Shown piece after piece: positions 16,896 through 26,000 of a stretch of 64,000 bases of DNA (position 1 is the first letter of the stretch; every line of letters starts with the position of its first letter). Source of the DNA: Deefgea tanakiae (GTDB taxonomy: Bacteria; Pseudomonadota; Gammaproteobacteria; Burkholderiales; Chitinibacteraceae); the NCBI RefSeq assembly GCF_019665765.1, contig NZ_CP081150.1, positions 2,294,001 to 2,358,000 of the forward strand, read 5' to 3'. Under the pieces are notes generated by a model, which was not told the DNA's origin, searched no databases, and was given only the letters and a program-made list of their open reading frames with translations. The position numbers and the translations under genes were made by a program.

Positions 16896-18190
16896 TGCGC
16901 AGCTGGCTTTTATTCGCGCTCCTTAGTTCAGCAGCTTGGGGCAATCCGACTCCCGCTGATTTTCATTACAGCCAAAGCCTCATCACCCAAAGTGGCAGCG
17001 CGCAATATCAACTGAGCTTGCCCTTGGACGTCTATCAGCACAGCCAACGCAGCGATTTGGGCGATCTGCGGGTGTTTAATGCTGCCGGTGAATTAGTGCC
17101 GTACACTTTACGCACTCCGTCCGCTATCGAAGCCAAGCAGCAAGCGGTATCGCTGCCCTTTTTTCCACAAACCGAACAACAAAGCACAGCAGGAAGTCGC
17201 ACGCAAATACAGCGCAATCCCGATGGGAGCTTGCTACAAATCACACAGCAAGCCCTGCAAAAAGACATCGTCACTTATCTCGTTGATGCCAGCAAGATCA
17301 AAACACCGCTCAGCAGCATCACCTTTGCTTGGCAAAATCCAGAATACAGCGGCACGGTTATTATTGAGGCCAGCGATGATTTGCAGCAATGGCGTGAGCT
17401 GCAACGCGGCAACGTCCTTAAGCTGCAATACCAAAATCAGCAGCTCGCGCAGCAGACGCTGGTACTTCCCAACACGAACGCCAAATATCTGCGTCTAAGC
17501 TGGCCGGACGGCGCACCACAATTACAGTCGGTCGATGTGGGTTTGCATAAAGGAAAAACACAAACACCACATGAATGGCAAACCGCCCACATCAGCAAGT
17601 CTGAGCAAGGCGCGCTATTCTTTAAAACGCTGACTGCCACGCCCGTCGATCAAATGCGCATCACACTGCCAGAAATCAATACAGTGGTACGAGCGCAGCT
17701 TTATTCCCGCCAACGTAGTGATGCGGCGTGGCAGTCTCGCTGGCAAGGCGTGCTATACCGACTGATGCGTAACACCGTTGAACTCAACAATACCCCGCCC
17801 ATGTTTAGCCCGAACGGCCACACAAAATGGAAGCTACAACTCGATACCCAAGGTGGTGGCGTCGGCAACGGTCAAGTTAAGATTGAAATGGGCTGGACTC
17901 CCAGCACGCTGATCTTTGTCGCACGTGGCGATCCTCCTTTTACGCTGGCCTACGGCAATAAAACCATCGTCAGTGCAGCGCAAAGCGAAGTGGATTTACT
18001 ACTTACCCCCAGCAGCGTTATTGCGAATGCAAGCGTAGCCAGTGCGGTACTCAATCCCAATCCAACAACGCAAAGCGACCCTGCTCAACAGAAAAAATGG
18101 TTACTTTGGGGGGCATTGCTCGTGGCGGTCGGCGTGCTGGCAGTGATGGCGCGCAGCCTGATTGGCCAGCTCAAATCACCCACACAATAA
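16895..18190 (+). CDS. DUF3999 periplasmic protein with C-terminal membrane anchor
   Basis: A 431-residue protein with a signal peptide (MRSWLLFALLSSAAWG), a large beta-rich periplasmic part containing jelly-roll-like stretches (GTVIIEASDDLQQWREL, KYLRLSWPDG) and one C-terminal transmembrane helix (WLLWGALLVAVGVLAVMARS). Function is unknown. The gene is translationally coupled to the DUF2339 gene, its usual partner. Confidence 0.87.
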   Translation: MRSWLLFALLSSAAWGNPTPADFHYSQSLITQSGSAQYQLSLPLDVYQHSQRSDLGDLRVFNAAGELVPYTLRTPSAIEAKQQAVSLPFFPQTEQQSTAGSRTQIQRNPDGSLLQITQQALQKDIVTYLVDASKIKTPLSSITFAWQNPEYSGTVIIEASDDLQQWRELQRGNVLKLQYQNQQLAQQTLVLPNTNAKYLRLSWPDGAPQLQSVDVGLHKGKTQTPHEWQTAHISKSEQGALFFKTLTATPVDQMRITLPEINTVVRAQLYSRQRSDAAWQSRWQGVLYRLMRNTVELNNTPPMFSPNGHTKWKLQLDTQGGGVGNGQVKIEMGWTPSTLIFVARGDPPFTLAYGNKTIVSAAQSEVDLLLTPSSVIANASVASAVLNPNPTTQSDPAQQKKWLLWGALLVAVGVLAVMARSLIGQLKSPTQ

Positions 18191-18210
18191 AAAACCATAC
18201 GATCTTCACA

Positions 18211-18249
18211 AAAAAGCCTCGATTTCTAGCCAAGAAATCGAGGCTTTTT
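18211..18249. terminator. Bidirectional intrinsic terminator (DUF3999 / LOG gene)
   Basis: AAAAAGCCTCGATTTCT and AGAAATCGAGGCTTTTT make a perfect 17-bp stem with a 5-base loop; A and T runs at either end suit both directions. Confidence 0.92.
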
Positions 18250-18275
18250 CCATATGATCGATTGAATACTCAAAT

Positions 18276-19019
18276 TCAGCGCGGGGGTGAGGTTCGAGAA
18301 GGATTGAGTTCTCGATCCGTTTTTTGCCACCGTTCGTGATGCTCACGAATCAAATGAATCGCATCTTCAATCGTATCGACGACAATCGGAATTTGCATAT
18401 CGACGGGGCTCGCCAAACCGGCATTATTATCGACCATATAATGCTGCGCCCAATCGACCAACTCATGCCACATTTCGCCGACCAAAATAATCGGCGTATC
18501 GTACAGTTTGCGCACTTGAATCAATTGCCACACCATCGACAATTCCAACAAAGTACCAATCCCACCAGGCGTTACAATAAAGGCGTTCGAGCGCATGATG
18601 AAATGATGTAAACGCGAGAAAAACGTTTTGTGCTCAAATACGCGGCCGACAAAGTCATTCACGTTTTGCTCAAAATCCAAATCAATCCGAATCCCAACCG
18701 ATGCTTCTGGACGATTCGGTGCGCCTTTACTTGCGCCTTCATTGGCCGCCTGCATCAAGCCAGGGCCGCCGCCAGTCACAATCCGGCAACCCATCGCAGC
18801 CAGCTGTGCCGCCAGCTGTTTCACCGCTTCATAGGCTGGCGTATTGTCTTCAATTCGTGCCGAACCAAAAATGGTGACATGGTAATCAGGGGTATGCGCA
18901 GGCCGCAAACGCGACAAATCATCCACCGCATCCCAAAGTTTCAAAACAGCTGAACCCACAATGTCCAGCGCTTCGTCGTCGTCGATAACGCCGATCGGTT
19001 TATTGTATGCATTAATCAT
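18276..19019 (-). CDS. LOG-family (TIGR00730) Rossmann-fold protein
   Basis: A 247-residue cytoplasmic protein with the LOG signatures GGGPGLMQAANEGA and PGGIGTLLEL. Characterised members are nucleoside-5'-monophosphate phosphoribohydrolases. In bacteria such enzymes are linked to purine nucleotide homeostasis and in plants to cytokinin activation. The arginine and glutamate of the active site (in the MRSNAFIVTPGGIGTLLE stretch) appear intact. The N-terminal 50 residues are an extension beyond the minimal family. It is transcribed alone on the minus strand. The substrate is not predictable. Confidence 0.85.
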   Translation of the reverse strand: MINAYNKPIGVIDDDEALDIVGSAVLKLWDAVDDLSRLRPAHTPDYHVTIFGSARIEDNTPAYEAVKQLAAQLAAMGCRIVTGGGPGLMQAANEGASKGAPNRPEASVGIRIDLDFEQNVNDFVGRVFEHKTFFSRLHHFIMRSNAFIVTPGGIGTLLELSMVWQLIQVRKLYDTPIILVGEMWHELVDWAQHYMVDNNAGLASPVDMQIPIVVDTIEDAIHLIREHHERWQKTDRELNPSRTSPPR

Positions 19020-19337
19020 GATGTTTCACTTATGTTGCGTGCCTAATGGCGACGACCATTTTATCTTAGCCAGAAAAAATCAATTCTGTAAGTATTTAAA
19101 ACGTAAAGTTCAATAACGTATTGAGCTAGCAACTGATTCTAACGTGAGCGTAGTCTATTTTCTTGGTATTAATTTCAGCGCTTGCCTTGTCCACCCCCTA
19201 CAACTCAAAGCACAGCTAAAAATATTACATCACCGACACTCATGACTTCGCCACATTGCAAACCAAACAGAGACATCAACTTGCCCTAAGTCATTCCAAA
19301 GCCTAGTTTTAAGTATGGGTATTTTGAGAATCACATC
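19020..19337. other. Intergenic region between LOG gene and HDOD gene
   Basis: Three hundred and eighteen bases between divergent genes. No open frame or clear sigma70 pair stands out. A near-palindrome CAATAACGTATTG lies around 19111. It must hold the promoters of both genes. Confidence 0.4.
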
Positions 19338-20288
19338 ATGATTGTGTTTGAACTAGCATGGAATCAACAGCAACACTGGAGCGGCATTTTCGCCCACGAT
19401 GCAGCCAAGTATGCCGATCAATTGGGCGCCGCCCTACTGAATCAAGAATTAGGCGCTCTGCATTGCTTTGCTTTAAGTGATCATCAGCAGAAATTCAGTA
19501 AGGCCATCACCCAAGTAGAAGTAACAGAAAATGGCATCGCATTACCAAATACTGGGCGACTGCATTTTCAAATTCAACAAGCCAGCGACTTCAAAAAACT
19601 CAATAACTTAGATATGGCCTGCGGGGATTGGTACACCGTTGCCAGCACCAGCACTCATGCCGTAAACCCCAGTAAACCGGTACTGCTTGAGTTATTGAGC
19701 CTCATTGTCAGTGATGCTGAAACAACTTCGCTTGAAACTACGCTCACTAAAGCGCCCCAATTGATGTTGAACCTGCTCAAGTTGGTCAACTCAGTCGGCA
19801 TGGGCAATGCCACGCCAGCGCGTAGTATTCGTCAAGCAATTACTATTTTGGGGCGGCGGCAGTTACAGCGTTGGCTACAATTATTGCTTTATGCAGAACA
19901 ATACGGTGAGGATGATAAAAGACCCGTGATTTTGATTGCTGCGGCAATGCGTGGCAAACGACTCGCGCTCTGGGCCGAACAAGGCTGGCTAGGCAGCACC
20001 AGCGCCGATGAGGCATTTTTATGCGGCATGCTGTCGCTCTTAGATCGACTCTTTGGCGAGCCCCTTGCGCAACTGCTTGCGCCACTACCACTTGATCACC
20101 ATTTGCGCGCGGCCTTGCTTTCTAGTGAAGGTATTTTAGGCCAAGCCTTAAAGCAACTCACAGCACTTGAAGCCGGTGAACACCAAAATCCGATTTTGAA
20201 ACCACTATTGGCCAAACAAGCCAGCTGGATCAATACCGACCTCAAAGCGATCACTTGGGTACATCGCTTAATTAGTGAGTCGATCTAA
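19338..20288 (+). CDS. HDOD-domain signalling protein
   Basis: A 316-residue cytoplasmic protein. An N-terminal region of about 110 residues is not recognised. From about residue 115 an HDOD domain follows, seen in LSLIVSDAETTSLETTLTKA, LMLNLLKLVNSVGMGN and IRQAITILGRRQLQRWLQLL. HDOD is a non-catalytic relative of HD phosphodiesterases found in signal-transduction proteins. In the related YuxH family an EAL domain precedes HDOD; here the N-terminus is too short and lacks EAL motifs, but the next gene, overlapping by 14 bases, encodes an EAL protein, so the two functions are split over an operon. Confidence 0.82.
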   Translation: MIVFELAWNQQQHWSGIFAHDAAKYADQLGAALLNQELGALHCFALSDHQQKFSKAITQVEVTENGIALPNTGRLHFQIQQASDFKKLNNLDMACGDWYTVASTSTHAVNPSKPVLLELLSLIVSDAETTSLETTLTKAPQLMLNLLKLVNSVGMGNATPARSIRQAITILGRRQLQRWLQLLLYAEQYGEDDKRPVILIAAAMRGKRLALWAEQGWLGSTSADEAFLCGMLSLLDRLFGEPLAQLLAPLPLDHHLRAALLSSEGILGQALKQLTALEAGEHQNPILKPLLAKQASWINTDLKAITWVHRLISESI

Positions 20289-22329
20289 AGTGTCAACCAG
20301 CAATGAACTCGGTGCCAGCAGCCAAATCATTAACGATTTGGTCGCTTCGCTGATTACGCTCGACCTACAAGGCTATATTACGGGCTGGAATAAGGGCGCA
20401 GAACAGCTCTTTGGCTATAGCGCAGCCGATGTACTGGGGCAGCATATTTTAATGCTCTATGCCGACGAGAGCCCCGACGATAGCGAGTTTTTCAATGCCG
20501 TGCTGATTCAAGGGCACGCGCAAATGGAAGTTTTACGGCGCAAAAAAAATGGCGATGTATTCTGGGCAAATATCCACCTGACCTTGGTGCGAGACGAGCA
20601 CAATAAACCCATTCGAATGATCGGATACCTCACCGACATCACCGAACAATTAGCATTCGAAGAAAAAAATCGGCTCTATAACCATATTTTTGAGCAAGCC
20701 AGTGATGCCATTGTGATCACCGGTTTAGATTTTCGCTGCGTCGGCTGCAATGCCGCTTACCACCACATCACCGAACGAAATAACGAGCAAACCTTGGCGC
20801 AGTTGCCTAGCTTTTTGCAAGCTTTACAGCGCGAATCCGAAACCCAGACTGAAATTCATGAACAACTTAAATTGCTTAATCACTGGGAAGGTGAACTGTG
20901 GGATGAGCGCGCATCAGGGGCTCGCTACCCGATTCATCTCGCAATTAGTGGGGTTAAAAATAAACGCGGTGAACTCACGCATTACTTTGCAGTGTTTTCT
21001 GACTTAAGCGAGCTACGGCAAGCTGAAGCACAAATCCATCGACTCGCCTACTTTGACCCACTCACCAATCTACCCAATCGCAGCATGCTGTTTGCCCTGT
21101 TGGAGCAGGCCTTAACGGAAGCCCGGCGCAATAATCATCATGGCGCACTACTTTGTTTTAATATTGCTCGTTTTAAAGCGCTGAACGACTCATTTGGGCA
21201 CAGTGGCGCAGATATCGTGCTGGTTGAAGTTGCAAAACGCATACGCCGCAGCTTGCGCGATGAAGACGTCGTATCGCGTTTTGGTGCGGATGAGTTTTAT
21301 ATTGCCTTATTCGACATTCGCCATCGTGACGATGCCGCCATGGTCGCCCAGCGCGTACTAGAGAAAATCAATCATCCCTTTAACGTGGGTAACGAAGAAG
21401 TATTACTCAATGCCAATATCGGGATCAGCGTCTACCCCGACGATGGGCGTGATGCAGAAAAATTGGTCAACCAAGCCGCTGTGGCGCTGCATCGATGTAA
21501 GCAAGCGCAGCAAGAGATGCTGTTTTACTCACCCGAGATGAATCAGCGTTCGATGGCGCGACTCAAGCTCTCTAGCGAACTCCACCACGCTCTCGAACGA
21601 AACGAACTGCAACTGTTTTACCAAGCCCAATATGATTGCCAATCCGGAAACCTAGTCGGTGCCGAAGCCTTGATCCGCTGGCTGCATCCCGTGCGCGGTT
21701 TTGTTTCTCCAGCCGAATTCATCCCCTTTGCCGAAGAAACCGGCCTCATCATTCCGATTGGTGAATGGGTGTTATTGCAAGCAGCCAAGCAATTATCACA
21801 ATGGGATGAGACGAATCTGCATCTACCTCGCCTTGCCATTAATCTTTCGGTGCGGCAATTTAAAGCCAATTTACCCGAGCAACTGACCCATCTACTGAGT
21901 CATTTGCAGCTTCACCCTAGCCGAATTGAATTAGAACTCACCGAGTCGATGTTGATGCAAAGCGACGCGGCGACGATTAGCCTGCTCACTCGGCTGAAAG
22001 CGGCGGGTTTCTCACTAGCCTTAGATGACTTTGGCACCGGCTACTCGAACTTATCCTATTTACAACGCTTTCCGCTCGACTACCTCAAAATCGATCAGAG
22101 CTTCATCCGCAATCTACCCGATGACAGCGGCAGCGCAGGCTTAGTCCATGCGATTTGCGGGATTGCCCGCAGCTTGAATTTGCAGCTGATCGCCGAAGGT
22201 GTCGAAACCCCCGAACAGTTAGCGTTTCTGCAACAACTCAATTGCGATCATGCGCAAGGCTTTTTACTGAGCCGACCACAATCAAGTACTGAGTTTGAAA
22301 AACTACTCATACGCAAAGCTGAAATTTAA
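20275..22329 (+). CDS. PAS-PAS-GGDEF-EAL protein, probable c-di-GMP phosphodiesterase
   Basis: A 684-residue soluble protein. PAS 1 spans about residues 15-125 (LDLQGYITGWNKGAEQLFGY), PAS 2 130-250, GGDEF 260-420 and EAL 435-680. The GGDEF signature is degenerate (RFGADEF), so cyclase activity is doubtful and the domain may be regulatory. The EAL side is complete: GAEALIRW, NLSVRQF, ELTESM, DDFGTGYSNLSYL, KIDQSFI and EGVET. Hydrolysis of c-di-GMP is the likely activity, tuned by PAS ligands. Two GTG starts are possible (20275, overlapping the HDOD gene, or 20290); neither has a strong ribosome site, consistent with translational coupling. Confidence 0.9.
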   Translation: MSRSKVSTSNELGASSQIINDLVASLITLDLQGYITGWNKGAEQLFGYSAADVLGQHILMLYADESPDDSEFFNAVLIQGHAQMEVLRRKKNGDVFWANIHLTLVRDEHNKPIRMIGYLTDITEQLAFEEKNRLYNHIFEQASDAIVITGLDFRCVGCNAAYHHITERNNEQTLAQLPSFLQALQRESETQTEIHEQLKLLNHWEGELWDERASGARYPIHLAISGVKNKRGELTHYFAVFSDLSELRQAEAQIHRLAYFDPLTNLPNRSMLFALLEQALTEARRNNHHGALLCFNIARFKALNDSFGHSGADIVLVEVAKRIRRSLRDEDVVSRFGADEFYIALFDIRHRDDAAMVAQRVLEKINHPFNVGNEEVLLNANIGISVYPDDGRDAEKLVNQAAVALHRCKQAQQEMLFYSPEMNQRSMARLKLSSELHHALERNELQLFYQAQYDCQSGNLVGAEALIRWLHPVRGFVSPAEFIPFAEETGLIIPIGEWVLLQAAKQLSQWDETNLHLPRLAINLSVRQFKANLPEQLTHLLSHLQLHPSRIELELTESMLMQSDAATISLLTRLKAAGFSLALDDFGTGYSNLSYLQRFPLDYLKIDQSFIRNLPDDSGSAGLVHAICGIARSLNLQLIAEGVETPEQLAFLQQLNCDHAQGFLLSRPQSSTEFEKLLIRKAEI

Positions 22330-22431
22330 CTTGCCATTATTGACAAGCTAAATAAGAATATTCGCCAAGGTCAAAAGCCGATCCGACAGTATGTAATTAT
22401 CAATCAATGACTCATTCATAGGAAAAACATC

Positions 22432-22830
22432 ATGGGTTTACTCGATTCTTTAGCCGGCCAATTATTGGGTGGTAACAATGCAGAAGGCGGCATGGGTGCA
22501 TTGGCTGGCCTGCTTGAACAACAAGGCGGCGTGTCTGGTCTGCTGGAAAAATTCCAACAAGGTGGTCTAGGTGAAGTTGCCCAATCATGGGTTTCAAATG
22601 GCGAAAACTTGCCAATCTCTGCCGAGCAAATTGAATCGGTACTAGGTAGCGATATGGTGGCATCGGTAGCTGATAAATTTGGCGTTGATCCACAAGCCGC
22701 TGCAAGCCAAATTTCCGAACTATTACCACAATTGATCAATGGTCTCACACCGAACGGTGAAGTTGAAGCAGGTAATCAAGACCTCATGGGCGCAGCAATG
22801 GGCCTATTGAAGGGCAAGCTATTCGGCTAA
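22432..22830 (+). CDS. YidB-like DUF937 protein
   Basis: A 132-residue Gly/Ala-rich protein of the DUF937 family related to E. coli YidB: MGLLDSLAGQLLGG at the start, then a helical domain with SAEQIESVLGSDMVASVADK and DPQAAASQISELLPQLINGL. Function is unknown. It has a good AGGAAAA ribosome site. A copy of the 47-bp repeat begins at the base directly after its TAA stop, followed by a strong terminator. Confidence 0.85.
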   Translation: MGLLDSLAGQLLGGNNAEGGMGALAGLLEQQGGVSGLLEKFQQGGLGEVAQSWVSNGENLPISAEQIESVLGSDMVASVADKFGVDPQAAASQISELLPQLINGLTPNGEVEAGNQDLMGAAMGLLKGKLFG

Positions 22831-22877
22831 GGTATTTGCATGTAGACATTGATAAATAATGTCTAGCAACATATACC
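22831..22877. repeat. Dispersed 47-bp palindrome, copy B
   Basis: GGTAT at 22831 immediately follows the yidB-like stop codon; ATACC ends at 22877. Inner arms TAGACATT and AATGTCTA form an 8-bp perfect stem around GATAAAT. Confidence 0.75.
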
Positions 22878-22880
22878 CAT

Positions 22881-22904
22881 AAAACGGCCCTAGGGCCGTT
22901 TTTT
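22881..22904 (+). terminator. Intrinsic terminator after the YidB-like gene
   Basis: AAAACGGCC, CTAG and GGCCGTTTT form a hairpin ending in six T. Confidence 0.9.
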
Positions 22905-23078
22905 CAAATTCAAAGCACCAAAGTCTCCTCGATCCGTCATCGCGTTCACTAGGACACATCATTTACGCCTGCAGCGGCAAAGTAGCACCAGCTATGAATT
23001 TAATTCAGTAATAAAACGGGCAATTACTCCAGACGTACACTAAATTACAAAAGTCCATCAAAATAACGTGCATTGGAA

Positions 23079-26000
23079 ATGAAGAATTCAAATAGTCCAT
23101 TTGCTATTCCTGCATGGCTAGACGTCATTCCAGCAGGGATCTTTATCACAGATGCCACAGGATTATGTTGCGACACCAATCGCGCTTGGCAAATGTTATT
23201 TGGACTCAGCCATGCGGAAAGCCTCGGCTCGGGCTGGGCACGCAGTATTCACCCCGATGATCAAGCCACCGTATTCGAAACATGGCAAAAGGCCTTGGCA
23301 CAACAAGCGCCATTTGAAATGACATTTCGCATTTTGTTATCGGATGGCGAAATCCGCCATGTTTTGTCACAAGCCACTCCCCAAATTGACCCACAAGACC
23401 AACTCTCACACTATATTGGCAATGTGGAAGACATCACCACGCTGAATAAATTAAGCCAACAAGTCAGCGAGCGCGAACAACGCTTTGCGCATTTGCTGCG
23501 CCATATTCCAGGCATGGCTTACCGCTGTAAAAATGATGCCGATTGGACTTTGGAATATTGCACTGCGGGCAGTCTAGCGCTGACGGGCTATTCACCCGAA
23601 GATCTGATCGAAAAGCGCATCATCACCCTCGGCGACCTCATTCACGCTGATGATGTGGACTGGCTATGGGCAAAATGCCAACATAATATTGCCCACCAAC
23701 TACATTGCAGCAATGAATATCGAATATTCACGGCCGATGGCAGTGAAAAATGGGTCTGGGATCAAGCCGACGGCATCTACGATCAAAACGGGCAGCTTTT
23801 GTTTATTGAAGGCTTTATCAGTGATATCACCGAACGCCGCCAGCGTGAACTACTCCTCGCGCAAACTCAGCAACAACTGCAAACGAGCTACGATCAATCA
23901 CCCGACATGCTGCTCAGCATCAACCCACACACCACGCTGATTATGAATTGCAACCAAACTTTGCTCGATAAACTAGGCATGTATCGATCTGAAGTTATTG
24001 GTAATAGTGTGTTAGAAATATATACCCCAAACTCTTCTCAATTGGTTCAATCCGAACTATTGCCGAACTACCGCATCAGCGGCGAATTACAGAATATTCC
24101 GCTCCAAATCCAAAACAAGAATGGCGCGGTACTCGATGTCTTGCTCAGTAGCAAGGCGATTCGTGATGACCGCGGAGACATTGTTTCATCGCATTCCGTC
24201 TGGCGCGATGTCAGTGCCTTACGACAAGCAGAGCAAGCTAAAAACAAAACTGAACGCACCTTAAATGCCATCATGGATGCAACCCCCATCCCGATGGCGA
24301 TTAACAATCCAGCGCATGAGATCACCTACCTCAATCCCGCATTTACCGACTTGTTCGGCTATACCTTGCTCGATATACCTTGCTTAACGACGTGGTGGTC
24401 GCTCGCCTACCCCGACGAAGCCTATCGCACGTGGGTGTGCCAAGAATGGCAAACACGGCTCGATCAGGCGCAAACCAGCGGACACGCTTTTATACCATTG
24501 GAAATTTATATTCACGGCAAAAATGGCAACATCGTCAACGCTTTAGCCAGTGCATCCCCCTTACACGCCCACTGGGGAGGGGATCACTTAGTTACACTGA
24601 TTGACTTAACAGCACAGCATCAACATCAGATCGCAATCACAGAACGCGAGCAAAGCTACCGACAACTATTTGATAACACCGGTATTTCGATCTGGAATCA
24701 AGATCAATCACAACTCTTGCAACACCTTGATGAATTGCGCGCCAATGGGGTAAGCGACTTCCCTGCTTACTTAAAACAAAATCCAGCGGCGGCATATCAA
24801 ATAATGGATTTAATTCAGGTCATTGATGTCAATCCAGCGACCTTGAAATTGTTTGGCAGTCACGAGAAAGCTGAATTTTTACGCAGCTTTACGCGTTTAT
24901 TCGGCGAAGGGACTGAGGAAGTCGTGCGACAAGAACTATGCGCGTTCTGGCGCAAAGATCTCGAATTCCACAGCGAAGTGAATCTTGTCACCTTGCAAGG
25001 TGAGCCGATTCAAGCCACGCTTTCTTTTCCAATCCCACAAAGTCTGGACGAAGCGCGCCACGTGCCAGTCAGCATTAACGACATCACCCAACTCAAAGCC
25101 AGCGAACACAAGCTGCTCTCGAGCCGTGCCCAATTCGCAGGAATGATTGATGCAGCGATGGACGCCATCATCACCACCGATGCCGAATTTAATATCATTC
25201 TATTTAATCGCGCTGCAGAGCAAATGTTTGGCTTTTCCGCCCATCAAATACTAGGCGCTCCCATTGAAACACTGATTCCGATGAATCAAACAGCCAATCA
25301 TCGGCAACACATGAATGCATTTGCCATCAAAGGCAATCAAACCCGCAAGATGGGTGGCAAAGCGGCACGCCAAGTCGAGGGGGAACGCGCGGATGGCAAG
25401 ACGTTTCCCGTCGAGATTGCCATTTCGTACTCAGACAATTACGGCGTACCGATTTATACCGCGATGGTACGGGACATTACCGAACGCATCGCTTATGAAG
25501 ACAACCTACGCCAATTAGCGGAGTCTTTAGAACTACGGGTGCAACGCCGCACCCAAGAACTCGTCGAAGCCAAACAACAAGCGGAGCAAGCCAATCAAGC
25601 AAAAAGTTCATTTTTGGCCAATATGAGCCACGAAATTCGCACACCACTCAATAGTATTTTAGGGATGACCCATTTGGCCCTGCGTACGGGTCTCAGTGAT
25701 AAACAGCGCGATTACCTACAAAAGATTGAGCAATCTGGCACTCACTTATTGGGCGTCATCAGCGATGTTCTCGACTATTCCAAAATCGAGGCGGGCAAAC
25801 TCACGCTGGATTCTCACGAATTTAGCCTAGCAGAACTCGTCAAGAATCTGCTCGAGCTACTTTCAGCCCAACTCGAACAGAAAGGGCTGCATCTGCACCT
25901 TAACCTCTGCGACAAGCTCCCTACGCGATGTATCGGTGATGAGTTGCGTCTAAGACAAGTTCTACTCAATTTATTGAGTAATGCGATTAAATTCACACCA

